64,000 bases of DNA, from contig MIAG01000005.1 in the NCBI GenBank assembly GCA_001829005.1, forward strand, positions 45,224 to 109,223, given 5' to 3'. The notes under the pieces are model-generated. The model searched no databases. It was not told the origin of the DNA and saw nothing but the letters and a program-made list of their open reading frames with translations. Below are positions 36,954 through 47,747 of this stretch, in pieces. This DNA is from Sphingobacteriia bacterium RIFOXYC2_FULL_35_18. Its GTDB lineage: Bacteria; Bacteroidota; Bacteroidia; Chitinophagales; Chitinophagaceae. The position numbers and the translations under genes were made by a program. Each line of letters starts with the position of its first letter. Within the stretch, counting starts at the first letter, position 1.

Positions 36954-37922
36954 ATGCAGGAAAATTATCATCCCAACCGCCGAGAACAATTCTTGTGGTG
37001 GTTAAGTACGGCTGAAACCGAGTTATTAAAAGATGCGGTTGTAGACCGTAATAGGCATTCCATTATAGGAATGCTGGTATTAGGCACCTGGGGATTTGCC
37101 ACTTTGGCATGGTCTTACTTTTTTAGCACCGTTGTTTCAGCATGGTGGGTAGCAATTATTTTGGGTTTTTTCATGGGGGGATTGATTCTATTCATAGATC
37201 GGGCATTAATTAAGGGTGTTCAGAAATCAACCGATTTTGGTTGGAAACCACTAGTTTTTCGTTTATTCTTAGCCGTTACCATTGGGCTATTTATGGCTCA
37301 GCCTGCTTTATTGTTTCTTTTTGAAAAAGAGGTAAAAGTGCAGGCATCCATTGACAATGAAATAAGAAAAAAAACAAAAAACATCGCCCTAGTAAAAAGC
37401 TATCAGAATGATAAAGATGAATTGGTGTATCAAAAAAAAATAGCCAATGAAACACTCAATAAATACTATCAAGAAATGGTTTACAATAGAAACCGTTTTA
37501 TCGAAGAAACAGATGGCACAGGTGGGTCTAAAAAAATTGGATTAAAAAATATTGCTTTAGCTAAAAAAGCGGCTGCAGATAAATCGGCCAATGATTATGA
37601 ATTAGTAGTAGAAAAGCTTACTCCTACTATTCAATATGCAGATAGTGCCATTCAATCAATCAATAATATTATTGCTAAAGAACAAGCATCATTTAACCAA
37701 CTTTTGAATACAGGATTTATCACGCAAATAGAAGCATTAGATCATTTAATTCAACAAAACAAGTCAGTCGCTTTTAGATACTATTTATTAATAGTATTGC
37801 TGCTATTAATTGAAATAATGCCATTACTTGCGAAATACTTACTTCCTTCTGGAACTTATAAAGTAAAAGCAGAATTAGTGGAAGAAGAAGAAATTAAGTT
37901 AATTAAATCCACTTACTCGTAA
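36954..37922 (+). CDS. DUF4407 membrane protein
   Basis: 322 residues of the DUF4407 family, unknown in function. The N-terminal segment HPNRREQFLWWLSTAETELL is typical; two TM helices follow (GMLVLGTWGFATLAWSYFFS and WVAIILGFFMGGLILFIDRA), a third is VFRLFLAVTIGLFMAQPALL, then a long helical coiled-coil stretch of about 150 residues in KEVKVQASIDNEIRKKTKNI to FNQLLNTG, and a fourth TM near LLIVLLLLIEIMPLLAKYLL. Topology predicts a coiled coil outside the membrane. The stop overlaps the convergent ExbD-like gene by 10 nt. Confidence 0.85.
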   Translation: MQENYHPNRREQFLWWLSTAETELLKDAVVDRNRHSIIGMLVLGTWGFATLAWSYFFSTVVSAWWVAIILGFFMGGLILFIDRALIKGVQKSTDFGWKPLVFRLFLAVTIGLFMAQPALLFLFEKEVKVQASIDNEIRKKTKNIALVKSYQNDKDELVYQKKIANETLNKYYQEMVYNRNRFIEETDGTGGSKKIGLKNIALAKKAAADKSANDYELVVEKLTPTIQYADSAIQSINNIIAKEQASFNQLLNTGFITQIEALDHLIQQNKSVAFRYYLLIVLLLLIEIMPLLAKYLLPSGTYKVKAELVEEEEIKLIKSTYS

Positions 37923-38293
37923 CGAACCAATTTATAATTTTTAATAGCCGAATTAGCTATCATATCAACTACCCTAATGACGTCCATATAATCAGTTCCT
38001 TTTGCAACAGCAATAGATAGGGTTTGATTATTTAGAGATGACGAATGCTTTTCCAAATAATCATTTAATGAATCATAAGACAAAGAAGTTTCATTCGAAA
38101 ATACATTAGCCACTACTTTATCACTTAATAAAATAAGGCTATGCATCAACTCTTGATCGCTTGCAATGGGTTGATTTTCAACTGGAGAAATGGTAGGAAT
38201 AAATGCCAAAGTTTCTGTTGCCTCCAAGTTGCCCCTAAAATGATAGGTTGCAGAGAGAAGGAGCAAAAAAATGAGTAAAATGGTTTTTTTCAT
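37913..38293 (-). CDS. Small ExbD/TolR-like periplasmic protein
   Basis: 126 residues with one N-terminal TM helix (MKKTILLIFLLLLSATYHF). The C-terminal part, LSIAVAKGTDYMDVIRVVDM and IANSAIKNYKLVRYE, follows the ExbD/TolR periplasmic pattern (strand, helix, strand), where these proteins dimerise and touch TonB or Pal. A membrane Asp normally used for the proton path is not obvious in the TM helix, and no ExbB/TolQ partner is next to it, so it may be an orphan or degenerate member. It follows pyrG on the same strand, after the pyrG terminator. Confidence 0.5.
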   Translation of the reverse strand: MKKTILLIFLLLLSATYHFRGNLEATETLAFIPTISPVENQPIASDQELMHSLILLSDKVVANVFSNETSLSYDSLNDYLEKHSSSLNNQTLSIAVAKGTDYMDVIRVVDMIANSAIKNYKLVRYE

Positions 38294-38391
38294 TTCCGGA
38301 TAAATGATTGATTCTTTAACAATGTTAAATTCGTCAATTCGGAAATGCAGGGGGCGTTTTTTTCACCAATCCCCCCATTTTTTTCACGAAA

Positions 38392-38425
38392 CACCCAAAA
38401 TCCCACCATTTTGGGTGGTGGGATT
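38392..38425. terminator. pyrG terminator with two alternative stems
   Basis: Two mutually exclusive 9-bp perfect stems overlap here: AATCCCACC (38399-38407) with 38417-38425, and CACCCAAAA (38392-38400) with 38409-38417. On the minus transcript both lie just after the pyrG stop; the second ends before a U-containing stretch. It probably terminates pyrG, although the T-tract is interrupted. Confidence 0.6.
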
Positions 38426-38448
38426 CAAGTTTATTTGCAATTTTTTAC

Positions 38449-40137
<1,689 letters not shown>

Positions 40138-40140
40138 TTA

Positions 40141-40186
40141 GACCTGGAAATTTGAACTGATATAGTTCGGAGGTCAAACAAAGCTA
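40141..40186 (-). promoter_or_regulatory. pyrG -7 box and leader hairpin
   Basis: TAGCTTTG (40179-40186, minus) is a -7 box. Right after it the transcript can fold GACCT (40171-40175) with AGGTC (40141-40145), enclosing GAACT/AGTTC. The leader to the ATG is about 75 nt. No clear -33 box. Confidence 0.45.
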
Positions 40187-40290
40187 GCTTAAAAAATGAA
40201 ATAAGAAAAATACCAAAGCAATTTTCAACCAATCTGACGAAAAACTGTTAGTGAAAAGTGAACAAGTCTTTATTTAAACAACCAACATAT

Positions 40291-41166
40291 ATGAAACAAT
40301 TACGATTTTTTGCCCTTTTTGTAGTGGTATTGATTGCCATTCAAGGTTTCCGTTATACCGAAACCAAACAAAACATTCGCTCAGCTGAAGACTATTTGGC
40401 TTGTTATTCAGACATACGTGATCAGTTTAGAGATGAAGCAATGACACCTGAATTTGCAGCCATGCATGAAAATCCATTGCCCTTTAAATTAACCAATGGC
40501 ACTGGAGAAACCATCAGTTTTGATGCACCAGACGGAAATAAAGCGTCAGGTTATTTTATCAAGAGCAAGAAAAAAACCAATAATTGGATTTTTGTAATAC
40601 AAGAATGGTGGGGTTTAAACGACCAAATCAAACAGGAAGCAGAAAAATTAGCTGCAGAATTAGGTAACGTAAATGTTATCGCTTTAGATATGTATGATGG
40701 AAAAGTGGCTGCTACCCCAGACAGTGCAATGAAATTAATGAGAGCGGCTACTAATCTAAGATTGGAAGCGATTGTAAAGGGTGCACTATCTTATGCAGGA
40801 ACAAAAGCAAAAATATTTACAATTGGTTGGTGCTTTGGAGGAATGTGGAGTTTGCAGAGTAGTATATTGGCTGGCAAACAAGCAGCTGGAACCGTTATGT
40901 ATTATGGCAGACCTGAAAACAATTTGGAAAAGCTAAAGTCACTTCAATCTGATGTGATTGGATTTTTTGGAAACCAAGATAGAAGTCCTTCTCCTGAAGT
41001 AGTAAATACTTTTGAAAAAGATATGGCAGCTGCTGGTAAAAAATTAACGCTTCATCGCTATGAAGCCAATCATGGTTTTGCTAATCCAAGCAATCCTTCT
41101 TTTAATAAGGAAGCTACAGATGATGCCCACAAAAAGACTATTGAATTTTTAAAAGCTCGTTTGTAA
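40291..41166 (+). CDS. Dienelactone hydrolase family protein, exported
   Basis: 291 residues from MKQLRFFALFVVVLIAIQGF, which is a signal peptide or membrane anchor; the upstream 11 codons are an unlikely extension. The body is an alpha/beta hydrolase of the dienelactone hydrolase family: oxyanion region FVIQEWWGLNDQIKQEAEKL, nucleophile Cys in TIGWCFGGMWSLQ, Asp in GFFGNQDRSPSPEVV and His in YEANHGFANPSNPSFN. The catalytic Cys-Asp-His set is complete. Its substrate is unknown; with the signal it should act in the periplasm. A terminator follows. Confidence 0.9.
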   Translation: MKQLRFFALFVVVLIAIQGFRYTETKQNIRSAEDYLACYSDIRDQFRDEAMTPEFAAMHENPLPFKLTNGTGETISFDAPDGNKASGYFIKSKKKTNNWIFVIQEWWGLNDQIKQEAEKLAAELGNVNVIALDMYDGKVAATPDSAMKLMRAATNLRLEAIVKGALSYAGTKAKIFTIGWCFGGMWSLQSSILAGKQAAGTVMYYGRPENNLEKLKSLQSDVIGFFGNQDRSPSPEVVNTFEKDMAAAGKKLTLHRYEANHGFANPSNPSFNKEATDDAHKKTIEFLKARL

Positions 41167-41186
41167 AAAGTACTCAACTTAAAAGG

Positions 41187-41218
41187 AAAAGAGGCTGCCT
41201 GCTAAGGCAACCTCTTTT
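41187..41218. terminator. Bidirectional terminator
   Basis: AAAAGAGG (41187-41194) pairs with CCTCTTTT (41211-41218); TGCCT/AGGCA extends the stem after one imperfect pair. T-runs on both strands. It serves the convergent hydrolase gene and hldD. Confidence 0.85.
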
Positions 41219-41228
41219 TTTATTTTAA

Positions 41229-42230
41229 CTAATAATATTTGTTGGTACTTAAATACTGTCTTACATAATCATCTACACCTTCTTCTAAAGAATAAAAAGA
41301 ATTTACATATCCCGCAGTTTGTAACTTCTTCATATTGGCTTCTGTAAAGTATTGGTACTTGTCTCTAATGTCTAATGGCATATCAATGAACTCGATATTG
41401 GGTACCATATCCATCCCAGCATAAGTAGCATTTACTAAATCAATAAATGACCTTGCTTTACCTGTTCCCAAATTGTATAATCCATTATTTGTGCTGGACC
41501 ATTTTGATTGTACCATTTCTTCCATCATCCATAAAATCACCGCTACCACGTCTTTAACATATACAAAATCTCGCAGCTGTTCTCCATCTTTGAAAGCTGG
41601 TTGATGACTCTTAAATAATTTTACTACTCCTGTGTTTTTGATTTGATTATAGGAATGAAAAATAACAGAAGCCATTCTTTTCTTGTGGGCTTCATTAGGA
41701 CCATACACATTGAAGAACTTTAATCCTGTCCAATTAGGAGGCTGAGCAATTTGATGTAATGCCCATTTGTCAAATTCATTCTTACTTACACCATATGGGT
41801 TCAATGGTACTAGCCGATCTACTATAATATGATCATCATTGTAACCATATTCTCCTCCGCCATAAGTAGCTGCACTAGATGCATAAATAAGGGGTATTGC
41901 ATGAATGCAACAATAATTCCAAACATCTTTAGAGTATTCTAAGTTGAGTTCTTCATGTATTGCATAATCGAATTCAGTTGTATCTGTTCTTGCACCTAAG
42001 TGAATGACAACATCTAATTTGGGCTGATGCTGGCTTAACCAATCCAATAAATTATAGCGCTCAATTATAGTGACAAATTGTTTGTTTTGCCAATTGTCTC
42101 TTTTTTCTTCAACACCAAAATCGTCTACCAAATAAATATTCGAATATCCTTGTTCATTCAAGTATTGAACCATGCAACTGCCAATGAAACCAGCTGCTCC
42201 AGTAACCATAATATGCAAGTCTTTACTCAT
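41229..42230 (-). CDS. hldD: ADP-L-glycero-D-manno-heptose 6-epimerase
   Basis: 333 residues of the extended short-chain dehydrogenase family. It converts ADP-D,D-heptose to ADP-L,D-heptose for the LPS inner core. The NADP motif is VTGAAGFIGSCMVQYL, followed by the HldD-specific YLVDDFGVEEKRDNW; the catalytic Tyr-x3-Lys is in LNPYGVSKNEFDKWA, and the heptose signature is FFNVYGPNEAHKKRMASVIF. It starts one base after the purL stop, so it is in the same transcript. Confidence 0.93.
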   Translation of the reverse strand: MSKDLHIMVTGAAGFIGSCMVQYLNEQGYSNIYLVDDFGVEEKRDNWQNKQFVTIIERYNLLDWLSQHQPKLDVVIHLGARTDTTEFDYAIHEELNLEYSKDVWNYCCIHAIPLIYASSAATYGGGEYGYNDDHIIVDRLVPLNPYGVSKNEFDKWALHQIAQPPNWTGLKFFNVYGPNEAHKKRMASVIFHSYNQIKNTGVVKLFKSHQPAFKDGEQLRDFVYVKDVVAVILWMMEEMVQSKWSSTNNGLYNLGTGKARSFIDLVNATYAGMDMVPNIEFIDMPLDIRDKYQYFTEANMKKLQTAGYVNSFYSLEEGVDDYVRQYLSTNKYY

Positions 42231-42231
42231 A

Positions 42232-44436
42232 CTATTGTATCAACTTTTCTATGGCTGTATCATATTTATTTTTCCATTCTTCTATTGATCCCCAATTATT
42301 TCCAGCTACTTCAACTTCGTTTGCAGTAACGGTTCCTAATTGAGTAATGGCAATGCCTTCAGCAGTTGCGGCAGCCTGAACAGCACCCCATTCACTTGCT
42401 GCAATAGAAACAACTACTCTTCCTTGCGCTTCACCAAACCAATAGGCATCTTGTCTTATATCAACAGTTGGATGTACACTAAAACCTTTACCACCACTGA
42501 AACCACTTTCCAATAATGTAATCATTAATCCGCCCTCACTAATATCATGGGCGCTCTTAATTTTTTTATTCCTAATTAGTTTACTAACCAATTGCTGTGT
42601 ATTGTATTCTTCTTCTAAATTAAAATAGGGTGCTGGAGAATATTGTACCCCCTTCAATTTATGCAAGTATTCACTTGAAGCAATATCGTTGTGTTGAGCT
42701 CCTATTAATACAATTATATCACCTGCATCTTTAAAATGCATGGTCATTTTTTGATCAATATTATCTAATATACCCACCATTCCAATTGTTGGTGTTGGAT
42801 AAACTGGACCGTCAGGATTTTGATTATAAAAACTCACATTACCCCCAGTTACTGGCGTGTTGAATTTTTTACATGCATCACCCATTCCGGTAACTGCATG
42901 AACAAATTGAAAATAAACTTCAGGATCATAAGGGTTACCAAAATTTAAACAGTTAGTAACACCAATTGGCTCTCCCCCACTACAAACAATATTTCTTGCA
43001 GCTTCAGCCACTGCAATCATTCCACCAATATAAGGATTAGCAAAAACATATTTACTATTACAATCAACAGTAATAGCCAATGCTTTACCTGTTCCTTTTG
43101 CAAGAACAACAGACGCATCGCTTGGGCTATTGGTACTCGTATTAGCAGCACCAACCATGCTATCATATTGGGTATACACCCATCTTTTGCTGGCAATATT
43201 AGGTAAGGTGATCAAGGCCTCCGCTGTAGCTTTAAGGTCTTGTATATCCGCTAATGCTGTAGAATCAAAGGCATTAATTTTTTCAAAATATTTTGGCTCA
43301 GTATATTCTCTAGTATATTGAGGGGCGCCACCACCTAAAACCAATTCATAAGCAGGTATGCTGGCCTCTAAAGTTCCATTCATGTAAAAATTTAATAAGC
43401 CATCTTCTGTTACATGTCCAATAGTACTAGCACTTAAATCCCATTTCTCAAAAACGGCAACAACTTCTGCTTCTCTTCCTTTTTCAACCACCATTAACAT
43501 ACGTTCTTGACTCTCACTCAACAAGAGCTCCCAAGCTTTCATATTCTGTTGACGGGTAGGCACTTTTTCTAAATCAATATGCATTCCCACTTCACCTTTC
43601 GCACTCATTTCTGCAGTGGAACAAATTATACCAGCTGCACCCATATCTTGCATGCCTACTACAGCACCTGTTTCAAGCACTTCTAAACAGGCTTCTAATA
43701 ATTTCTTTTCTTGAAAAGGATCCCCTACTTGAACCGCAGGTAATTCCTGAACAGAATCATGGGTAATATCGGCGCTTGCAAAGCTTGCGCCGCCAATTCC
43801 ATCTTTACCAGTAGCACTACCCACATAAATTACCGGATTGCCTGTACCCTTTGCAGTTGCACTCACCATTTTATTGGCTTGCATGATTCCTACACTCATT
43901 GCATTCACCAAAGGATTGGTATGATAACAATCTTCAAAATAAACTTCACCACCAACAGTAGGCACACCAAAGCAATTTCCGTAATGTCCAATTCCTTTGA
44001 CCACTCCAGCTAAAAGATGCTGGGTTTTTTTATCTTTTAAATTACCAAAACGTAAACTATTTAATGAAGCAATTGGTCTTGCACCCATAGTGAAAATATC
44101 ACGTTGGATTCCACCAACACCAGTTGCAGCTCCTTGAAATGGCTCAATAGCACTGGGGTGATTATGGCTTTCAATTTTAAATACTACTCCAAAACCATTT
44201 CCCATATCCATGAGACCAGCATTTTCCTCACCTGCAGCAACCAACATTCTACCTCCATCTCTTGGCAGTGTCTTTAGCCACTTAATAGAATTTTTATAAC
44301 TACAATGTTCGCTCCACATACCGCTGAAAGCACAGAGCTCGGTAAAATTGGGGGTGCGACCCATTTTTTGCTTTATCAACTCAAATTCATCTGCAGTTAA
44401 TCTCAACTGCTGGGCTGTTTTTACGGTGATTTCCAT
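42232..44436 (-). CDS. purL: Phosphoribosylformylglycinamidine synthase subunit PurL
   Basis: 734 residues, the small multi-subunit (PurLQS) form. It makes FGAM from FGAR, ATP and ammonia in purine synthesis. Signatures are FTELCAFSGMWSEHCSYKNS, KIESHNHPSAIEPFQGAATG and GVGGIQRDIFTMGARPIASL, and the second AIR-synthase-like half with GGNVSFYNQNPDGPVYPTPT. I chose MEITVKTAQQLRLTADEF as start. A weak TACCTTCG box (44444-44451) precedes it. hldD follows with a 1-nt gap. Confidence 0.96.
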   Translation of the reverse strand: MEITVKTAQQLRLTADEFELIKQKMGRTPNFTELCAFSGMWSEHCSYKNSIKWLKTLPRDGGRMLVAAGEENAGLMDMGNGFGVVFKIESHNHPSAIEPFQGAATGVGGIQRDIFTMGARPIASLNSLRFGNLKDKKTQHLLAGVVKGIGHYGNCFGVPTVGGEVYFEDCYHTNPLVNAMSVGIMQANKMVSATAKGTGNPVIYVGSATGKDGIGGASFASADITHDSVQELPAVQVGDPFQEKKLLEACLEVLETGAVVGMQDMGAAGIICSTAEMSAKGEVGMHIDLEKVPTRQQNMKAWELLLSESQERMLMVVEKGREAEVVAVFEKWDLSASTIGHVTEDGLLNFYMNGTLEASIPAYELVLGGGAPQYTREYTEPKYFEKINAFDSTALADIQDLKATAEALITLPNIASKRWVYTQYDSMVGAANTSTNSPSDASVVLAKGTGKALAITVDCNSKYVFANPYIGGMIAVAEAARNIVCSGGEPIGVTNCLNFGNPYDPEVYFQFVHAVTGMGDACKKFNTPVTGGNVSFYNQNPDGPVYPTPTIGMVGILDNIDQKMTMHFKDAGDIIVLIGAQHNDIASSEYLHKLKGVQYSPAPYFNLEEEYNTQQLVSKLIRNKKIKSAHDISEGGLMITLLESGFSGGKGFSVHPTVDIRQDAYWFGEAQGRVVVSIAASEWGAVQAAATAEGIAITQLGTVTANEVEVAGNNWGSIEEWKNKYDTAIEKLIQ

Positions 44437-44497
44437 GATGCTGCGAAGGTACAAAACCAAGGCAATGTGTCCGAATGAAGTTTTCCATAAAAAATAT

Positions 44498-44515
44498 ATA
44501 CAAATTAGTTGGTAT
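44498..44515. promoter_or_regulatory. Imperfect palindrome shared with 51476-51493
   Basis: ATACAAA (44498-44504), TTAG, TTGGTAT (44509-44515): a dyad with one mismatch per arm. It lies 84 nt before the T9SS gene start. The surrounding 29 nt (44490-44518) agree at 24 positions with 51468-51496, upstream of the paralogous T9SS gene. It is a candidate operator for a dimeric regulator. Confidence 0.55.
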
Positions 44516-44598
44516 TTAATACGTTTTTAGGCCTTTGGAACGTTATTAGGATAGCATATCCTACGATATACAGTAATTTTACATTAAACTCATTAGCT

Positions 44599-47085
44599 AT
44601 GAACCGCCCTATCCTATCCTTATTATTTGCTTTGTTCCTGTTTACAGGTGCCCAGCAGGTTCAGGCACAGAACTATACCTATATGGGAACCTACAATTCA
44701 AGGGGTGTCCCAAACTATTTAGTTACGCCTAGAGATAGTGTAAGTCCATTCTTTAGAACATTAATTGAAATTACTTTACCAGAATACAGACCAGTCCCTG
44801 TTTATAACCCATTATTAATTTCACAAGAAAGAGTAAAAACCATTGGTGTAAACTGTCCTTCTGATGTATGGATTACTTTTATAGATGAAGGTGCCTCTTA
44901 TAGAAACGCATTAGGATATTATACATTTCCTAAAGGAAACCCGCCAACTACCGCTCCCAAGAATAAAGATATTACCATCATTTTCCCAAATGCCTCTAAA
45001 GCCGATTTTGGTGGATCATTGGTTGCTGGCGACAAAGTCTATTTAGGTAATTTTCCTGCCAATACCGAAATAGGATTTGTTTTAATTTCAGATGGATGGG
45101 ATGGTACTGATGTAAAGCAAGGGAATTGGAAAGTATATTCTAATCCTGCATTTAACCCTGAAAACAATGACTCATTAAAACAACATACGGTTATTGTTAG
45201 AGATACAATGACAAATCGATTAGTCATAGGTTTTGAAGATATCTTAAGAGATAGAAATGATTGTGATCAAGACTTTAACGACTTACTATTTTATGCTACA
45301 GTGAATCCAATTTTATGTACAGAAAAATTAGACTCTATTCCCATTTTTACAGAAGATGGTGGGGTCTCTTTTTCAGGTAATACAGGTGGCTTAGAAAGTA
45401 AAGGCCTTGGGAATAAAATTGCCAAGCGTGTAATGAATAAATTAAAAGAAGGCACGAACGGCCCTGTTAATTATGCACGAATGGAGAAACTCGATTTACA
45501 ACACAATCAAATTCGGAGCACTTCTCTAAGCAGAGAACTTACACTAGCCGATGTAATGCCAGATAGAATTCCAGAGGGAGCATATACCGCATTCGTTAGT
45601 ACACCTTCAGATATTCCAGGTATTACCAACGCCGTAGAAGTTAGGGCAATTGACTTTACTGAAAATGATACATGTAAAGCAGTAGCTTTCGCAACTAAAA
45701 CTTTAGGAGACGTTTACGATCATACTAAACCAATTTGCGATAGGCTCAAAGGAGCAGTATTACTCAATATGGACCAATTCAAATTGAGAAACTTAGTATT
45801 TACTAGATACGAATTAAAGCAAGAGAATGGGAATATTGAATATTCAATGAGTTTTTCAATAGGTAAAAAAGCAGGTAGAAATACCTTCTCTTTCCAAAGC
45901 AATTGGCTAAACGCAGATTTTGTAGGAGAAGACACCATGTACAACTACCAAGTATGGGGCGTTGCTCCTTATTTGTGTATTGATATGGCATTAAACGTTT
46001 TAGACAAACTAACGACTATTATGCCGGTAGAACCTATTGCTCCTCCAACTGCTTTACCGAGCACTTATATCCGGTATGGTAATAGAGACGGACTTAAGGT
46101 GAATTTATTGGTGGAAAATGAAACCAGCGCTACTACTGCTTATTTTGAAGTTGAAGAAAAATACAATGAACTTTCTCAACTAGAAACCAAACGTATTATT
46201 CCATTAACATTAAATCCAAATGGCAAAACAAATGTATCATTCCCAATGAATGATACCCATGAAAGCCTTATTTCAATGTACATTAATGGCAAACTCCAAG
46301 ATGTGGTGTACATGAGTGATGGTAGTTGGGATTTAGATTATGACTCTACTAAAACAGTTGTTGAATCCTATTCAATTACAAACGATACTGCTAGAAATTT
46401 CGCAGATACTTATCCAGTTTTTAGAGATGTTCAGTTTAAAGCAAAAACAGACAGTTATATTTCTGCTTACAAACTACTGAGAGGGGCTGCCGCAATGCAA
46501 GACCTTACAGCATACAAAACGATGAGCTTTAAAGCTAAAGGAGAAGGTGCCAGTCTTAAGATTACATTGGTTAAATATTCCATTACAAATTTTGCAAAAC
46601 AATTCAGTTATGTTTTGCCAATTGGTAAGGATTTAAAAGACTATACTATTAATCTATCGGATTTTACAGGCGAAGACCCGCTAGAAAAAATTAATGCGAA
46701 CGATATTACTACTGTGGTATTTGCTTTTGAAAATACGACTGGCATTAGTACTACTATTGATGCTGCAATTGCAGACATATTCTTCTCAAAAAAGCCCAAA
46801 GAATATCTTGAAAACCTAAAACAGGAAAAAATACATATTTTCCCTAACCCTACCACAGGAGGTAAATTCAGTGCAACATTCCGTTCTGATATTGACGCAT
46901 CACTTACGTTAAGGATTATTGATGCAGCAACAGGAAAAACCGTTTATAGCAAAATTGTACAAGCAATAAAGGGAGATAATGTAGTACCAGTTCAGTTTAA
47001 CTCTAAACCAGCTGCGGGAGTATATATGATTTCAGTAGAGGGGGCTGGTGTTAAGTACGGCACCAATAGAATAATTATGAATTAA
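44599..47085 (+). CDS. T9SS-exported protein with DUF4114 domain and shared C-terminal module
   Basis: 828 residues from MNRPILSLLFALFLFTGAQQ, a signal peptide cut before QNYT. A DUF4114-type domain covers about residues 90-240, with VWITFIDEGASYRNALGYYT and the acidic, probably calcium-binding IGFEDILRDRNDCDQDFNDL. From residue 265 (LESKGLGNKIAKRVMN) to about 740 it matches the module found in the 51607 protein, including VYDHTKPICDRLKG at residue 372. It ends in a T9SS sorting domain (HIFPNPTTGGKFSATF, ending RIIMN). The 30 codons upstream in frame are not signal-like. It faces the response-regulator operon tail to tail. Confidence 0.8.
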   Translation: MNRPILSLLFALFLFTGAQQVQAQNYTYMGTYNSRGVPNYLVTPRDSVSPFFRTLIEITLPEYRPVPVYNPLLISQERVKTIGVNCPSDVWITFIDEGASYRNALGYYTFPKGNPPTTAPKNKDITIIFPNASKADFGGSLVAGDKVYLGNFPANTEIGFVLISDGWDGTDVKQGNWKVYSNPAFNPENNDSLKQHTVIVRDTMTNRLVIGFEDILRDRNDCDQDFNDLLFYATVNPILCTEKLDSIPIFTEDGGVSFSGNTGGLESKGLGNKIAKRVMNKLKEGTNGPVNYARMEKLDLQHNQIRSTSLSRELTLADVMPDRIPEGAYTAFVSTPSDIPGITNAVEVRAIDFTENDTCKAVAFATKTLGDVYDHTKPICDRLKGAVLLNMDQFKLRNLVFTRYELKQENGNIEYSMSFSIGKKAGRNTFSFQSNWLNADFVGEDTMYNYQVWGVAPYLCIDMALNVLDKLTTIMPVEPIAPPTALPSTYIRYGNRDGLKVNLLVENETSATTAYFEVEEKYNELSQLETKRIIPLTLNPNGKTNVSFPMNDTHESLISMYINGKLQDVVYMSDGSWDLDYDSTKTVVESYSITNDTARNFADTYPVFRDVQFKAKTDSYISAYKLLRGAAAMQDLTAYKTMSFKAKGEGASLKITLVKYSITNFAKQFSYVLPIGKDLKDYTINLSDFTGEDPLEKINANDITTVVFAFENTTGISTTIDAAIADIFFSKKPKEYLENLKQEKIHIFPNPTTGGKFSATFRSDIDASLTLRIIDAATGKTVYSKIVQAIKGDNVVPVQFNSKPAAGVYMISVEGAGVKYGTNRIIMN

Positions 47086-47087
47086 TC

Positions 47088-47726
47088 TTAGATATTAAAT
47101 TCAACTAAAAATTTTACTAAAGCTGCAGGTGAACTCAACTGCAGCTTTTGCATTATATTCTTTCGATGTGTTTCAACAGTATAAATACTCAAGTGCAATG
47201 TATCTGCTATTTGTTGGTTGGTATAAGTCTGCTTCAAATACAACAAAATTTCTTTTTCTCTTTTCGTTAAATTGTATTTGCGTAAAAAAATATCCATTTT
47301 TTTGAAAGCATCTTCTTGATTAGGTTCATTTTGTAGATCAAAATGAGTCTTCCCGCTCACAACATCCATAATTGCTTTCATCAATTCATCCTTACTGCTA
47401 TTCTTTAAAATATACCCATCAGCTCCAGCCTTTTTAGCCTGTTCAACCACTTTTTCATCACTATAAGCAGAAAGCATTAATACTTTTGAAGAGCCAAAAG
47501 ACTGTTTGATATATTTAATGGTATCTAACCCATTCAAGTTGGGCATATTTACATCTAACAATATGAGGTCAATATTGGGTTGCTGGGTAAGTAAATATAA
47601 AAGCTGTTTGCCATCATTTGCAATACCTGCAATCTGCAAAAGATCGTTGCTACTTAAAATCATCTTTAAGCCCTCTACAAAAAGGGGATGATCATCAGCA
47701 ATCATTGTTTGAATCTTTTTTTCCAT
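47088..47726 (-). CDS. NarL/LuxR-type response regulator
   Basis: 212 residues from MEKKIQTMIADDHPLFVEGL (an ATG 15 nt upstream at 47741 is possible). The receiver has the acidic pair Asp11-Asp12, phosphoacceptor Asp58 in DLILLDVNMPNL and Lys in GYILKNSSKDEL. The LuxR/GerE helix-turn-helix covers the C-terminus: TKREKEILLYLKQTYTNQQI, then STYTVETHRKNIMQKL-type recognition helix (here HLSIYTVETHRKNIMQKL). No histidine kinase is adjacent. It is the last gene of the operon that starts at 51382 and is the natural candidate to bind the palindromes at 44498 and 51476 (inference). Confidence 0.92.
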   Translation of the reverse strand: MEKKIQTMIADDHPLFVEGLKMILSSNDLLQIAGIANDGKQLLYLLTQQPNIDLILLDVNMPNLNGLDTIKYIKQSFGSSKVLMLSAYSDEKVVEQAKKAGADGYILKNSSKDELMKAIMDVVSGKTHFDLQNEPNQEDAFKKMDIFLRKYNLTKREKEILLYLKQTYTNQQIADTLHLSIYTVETHRKNIMQKLQLSSPAALVKFLVEFNI

Positions 47727-47747
47727 ATTATCAGGTTTCAATATAAG

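Noticed and set aside
44509-44598. 30-codon N-terminal extension of the DUF4114/T9SS gene
   Set aside because: It runs through the palindrome region and the signal peptide starts only at 44599.
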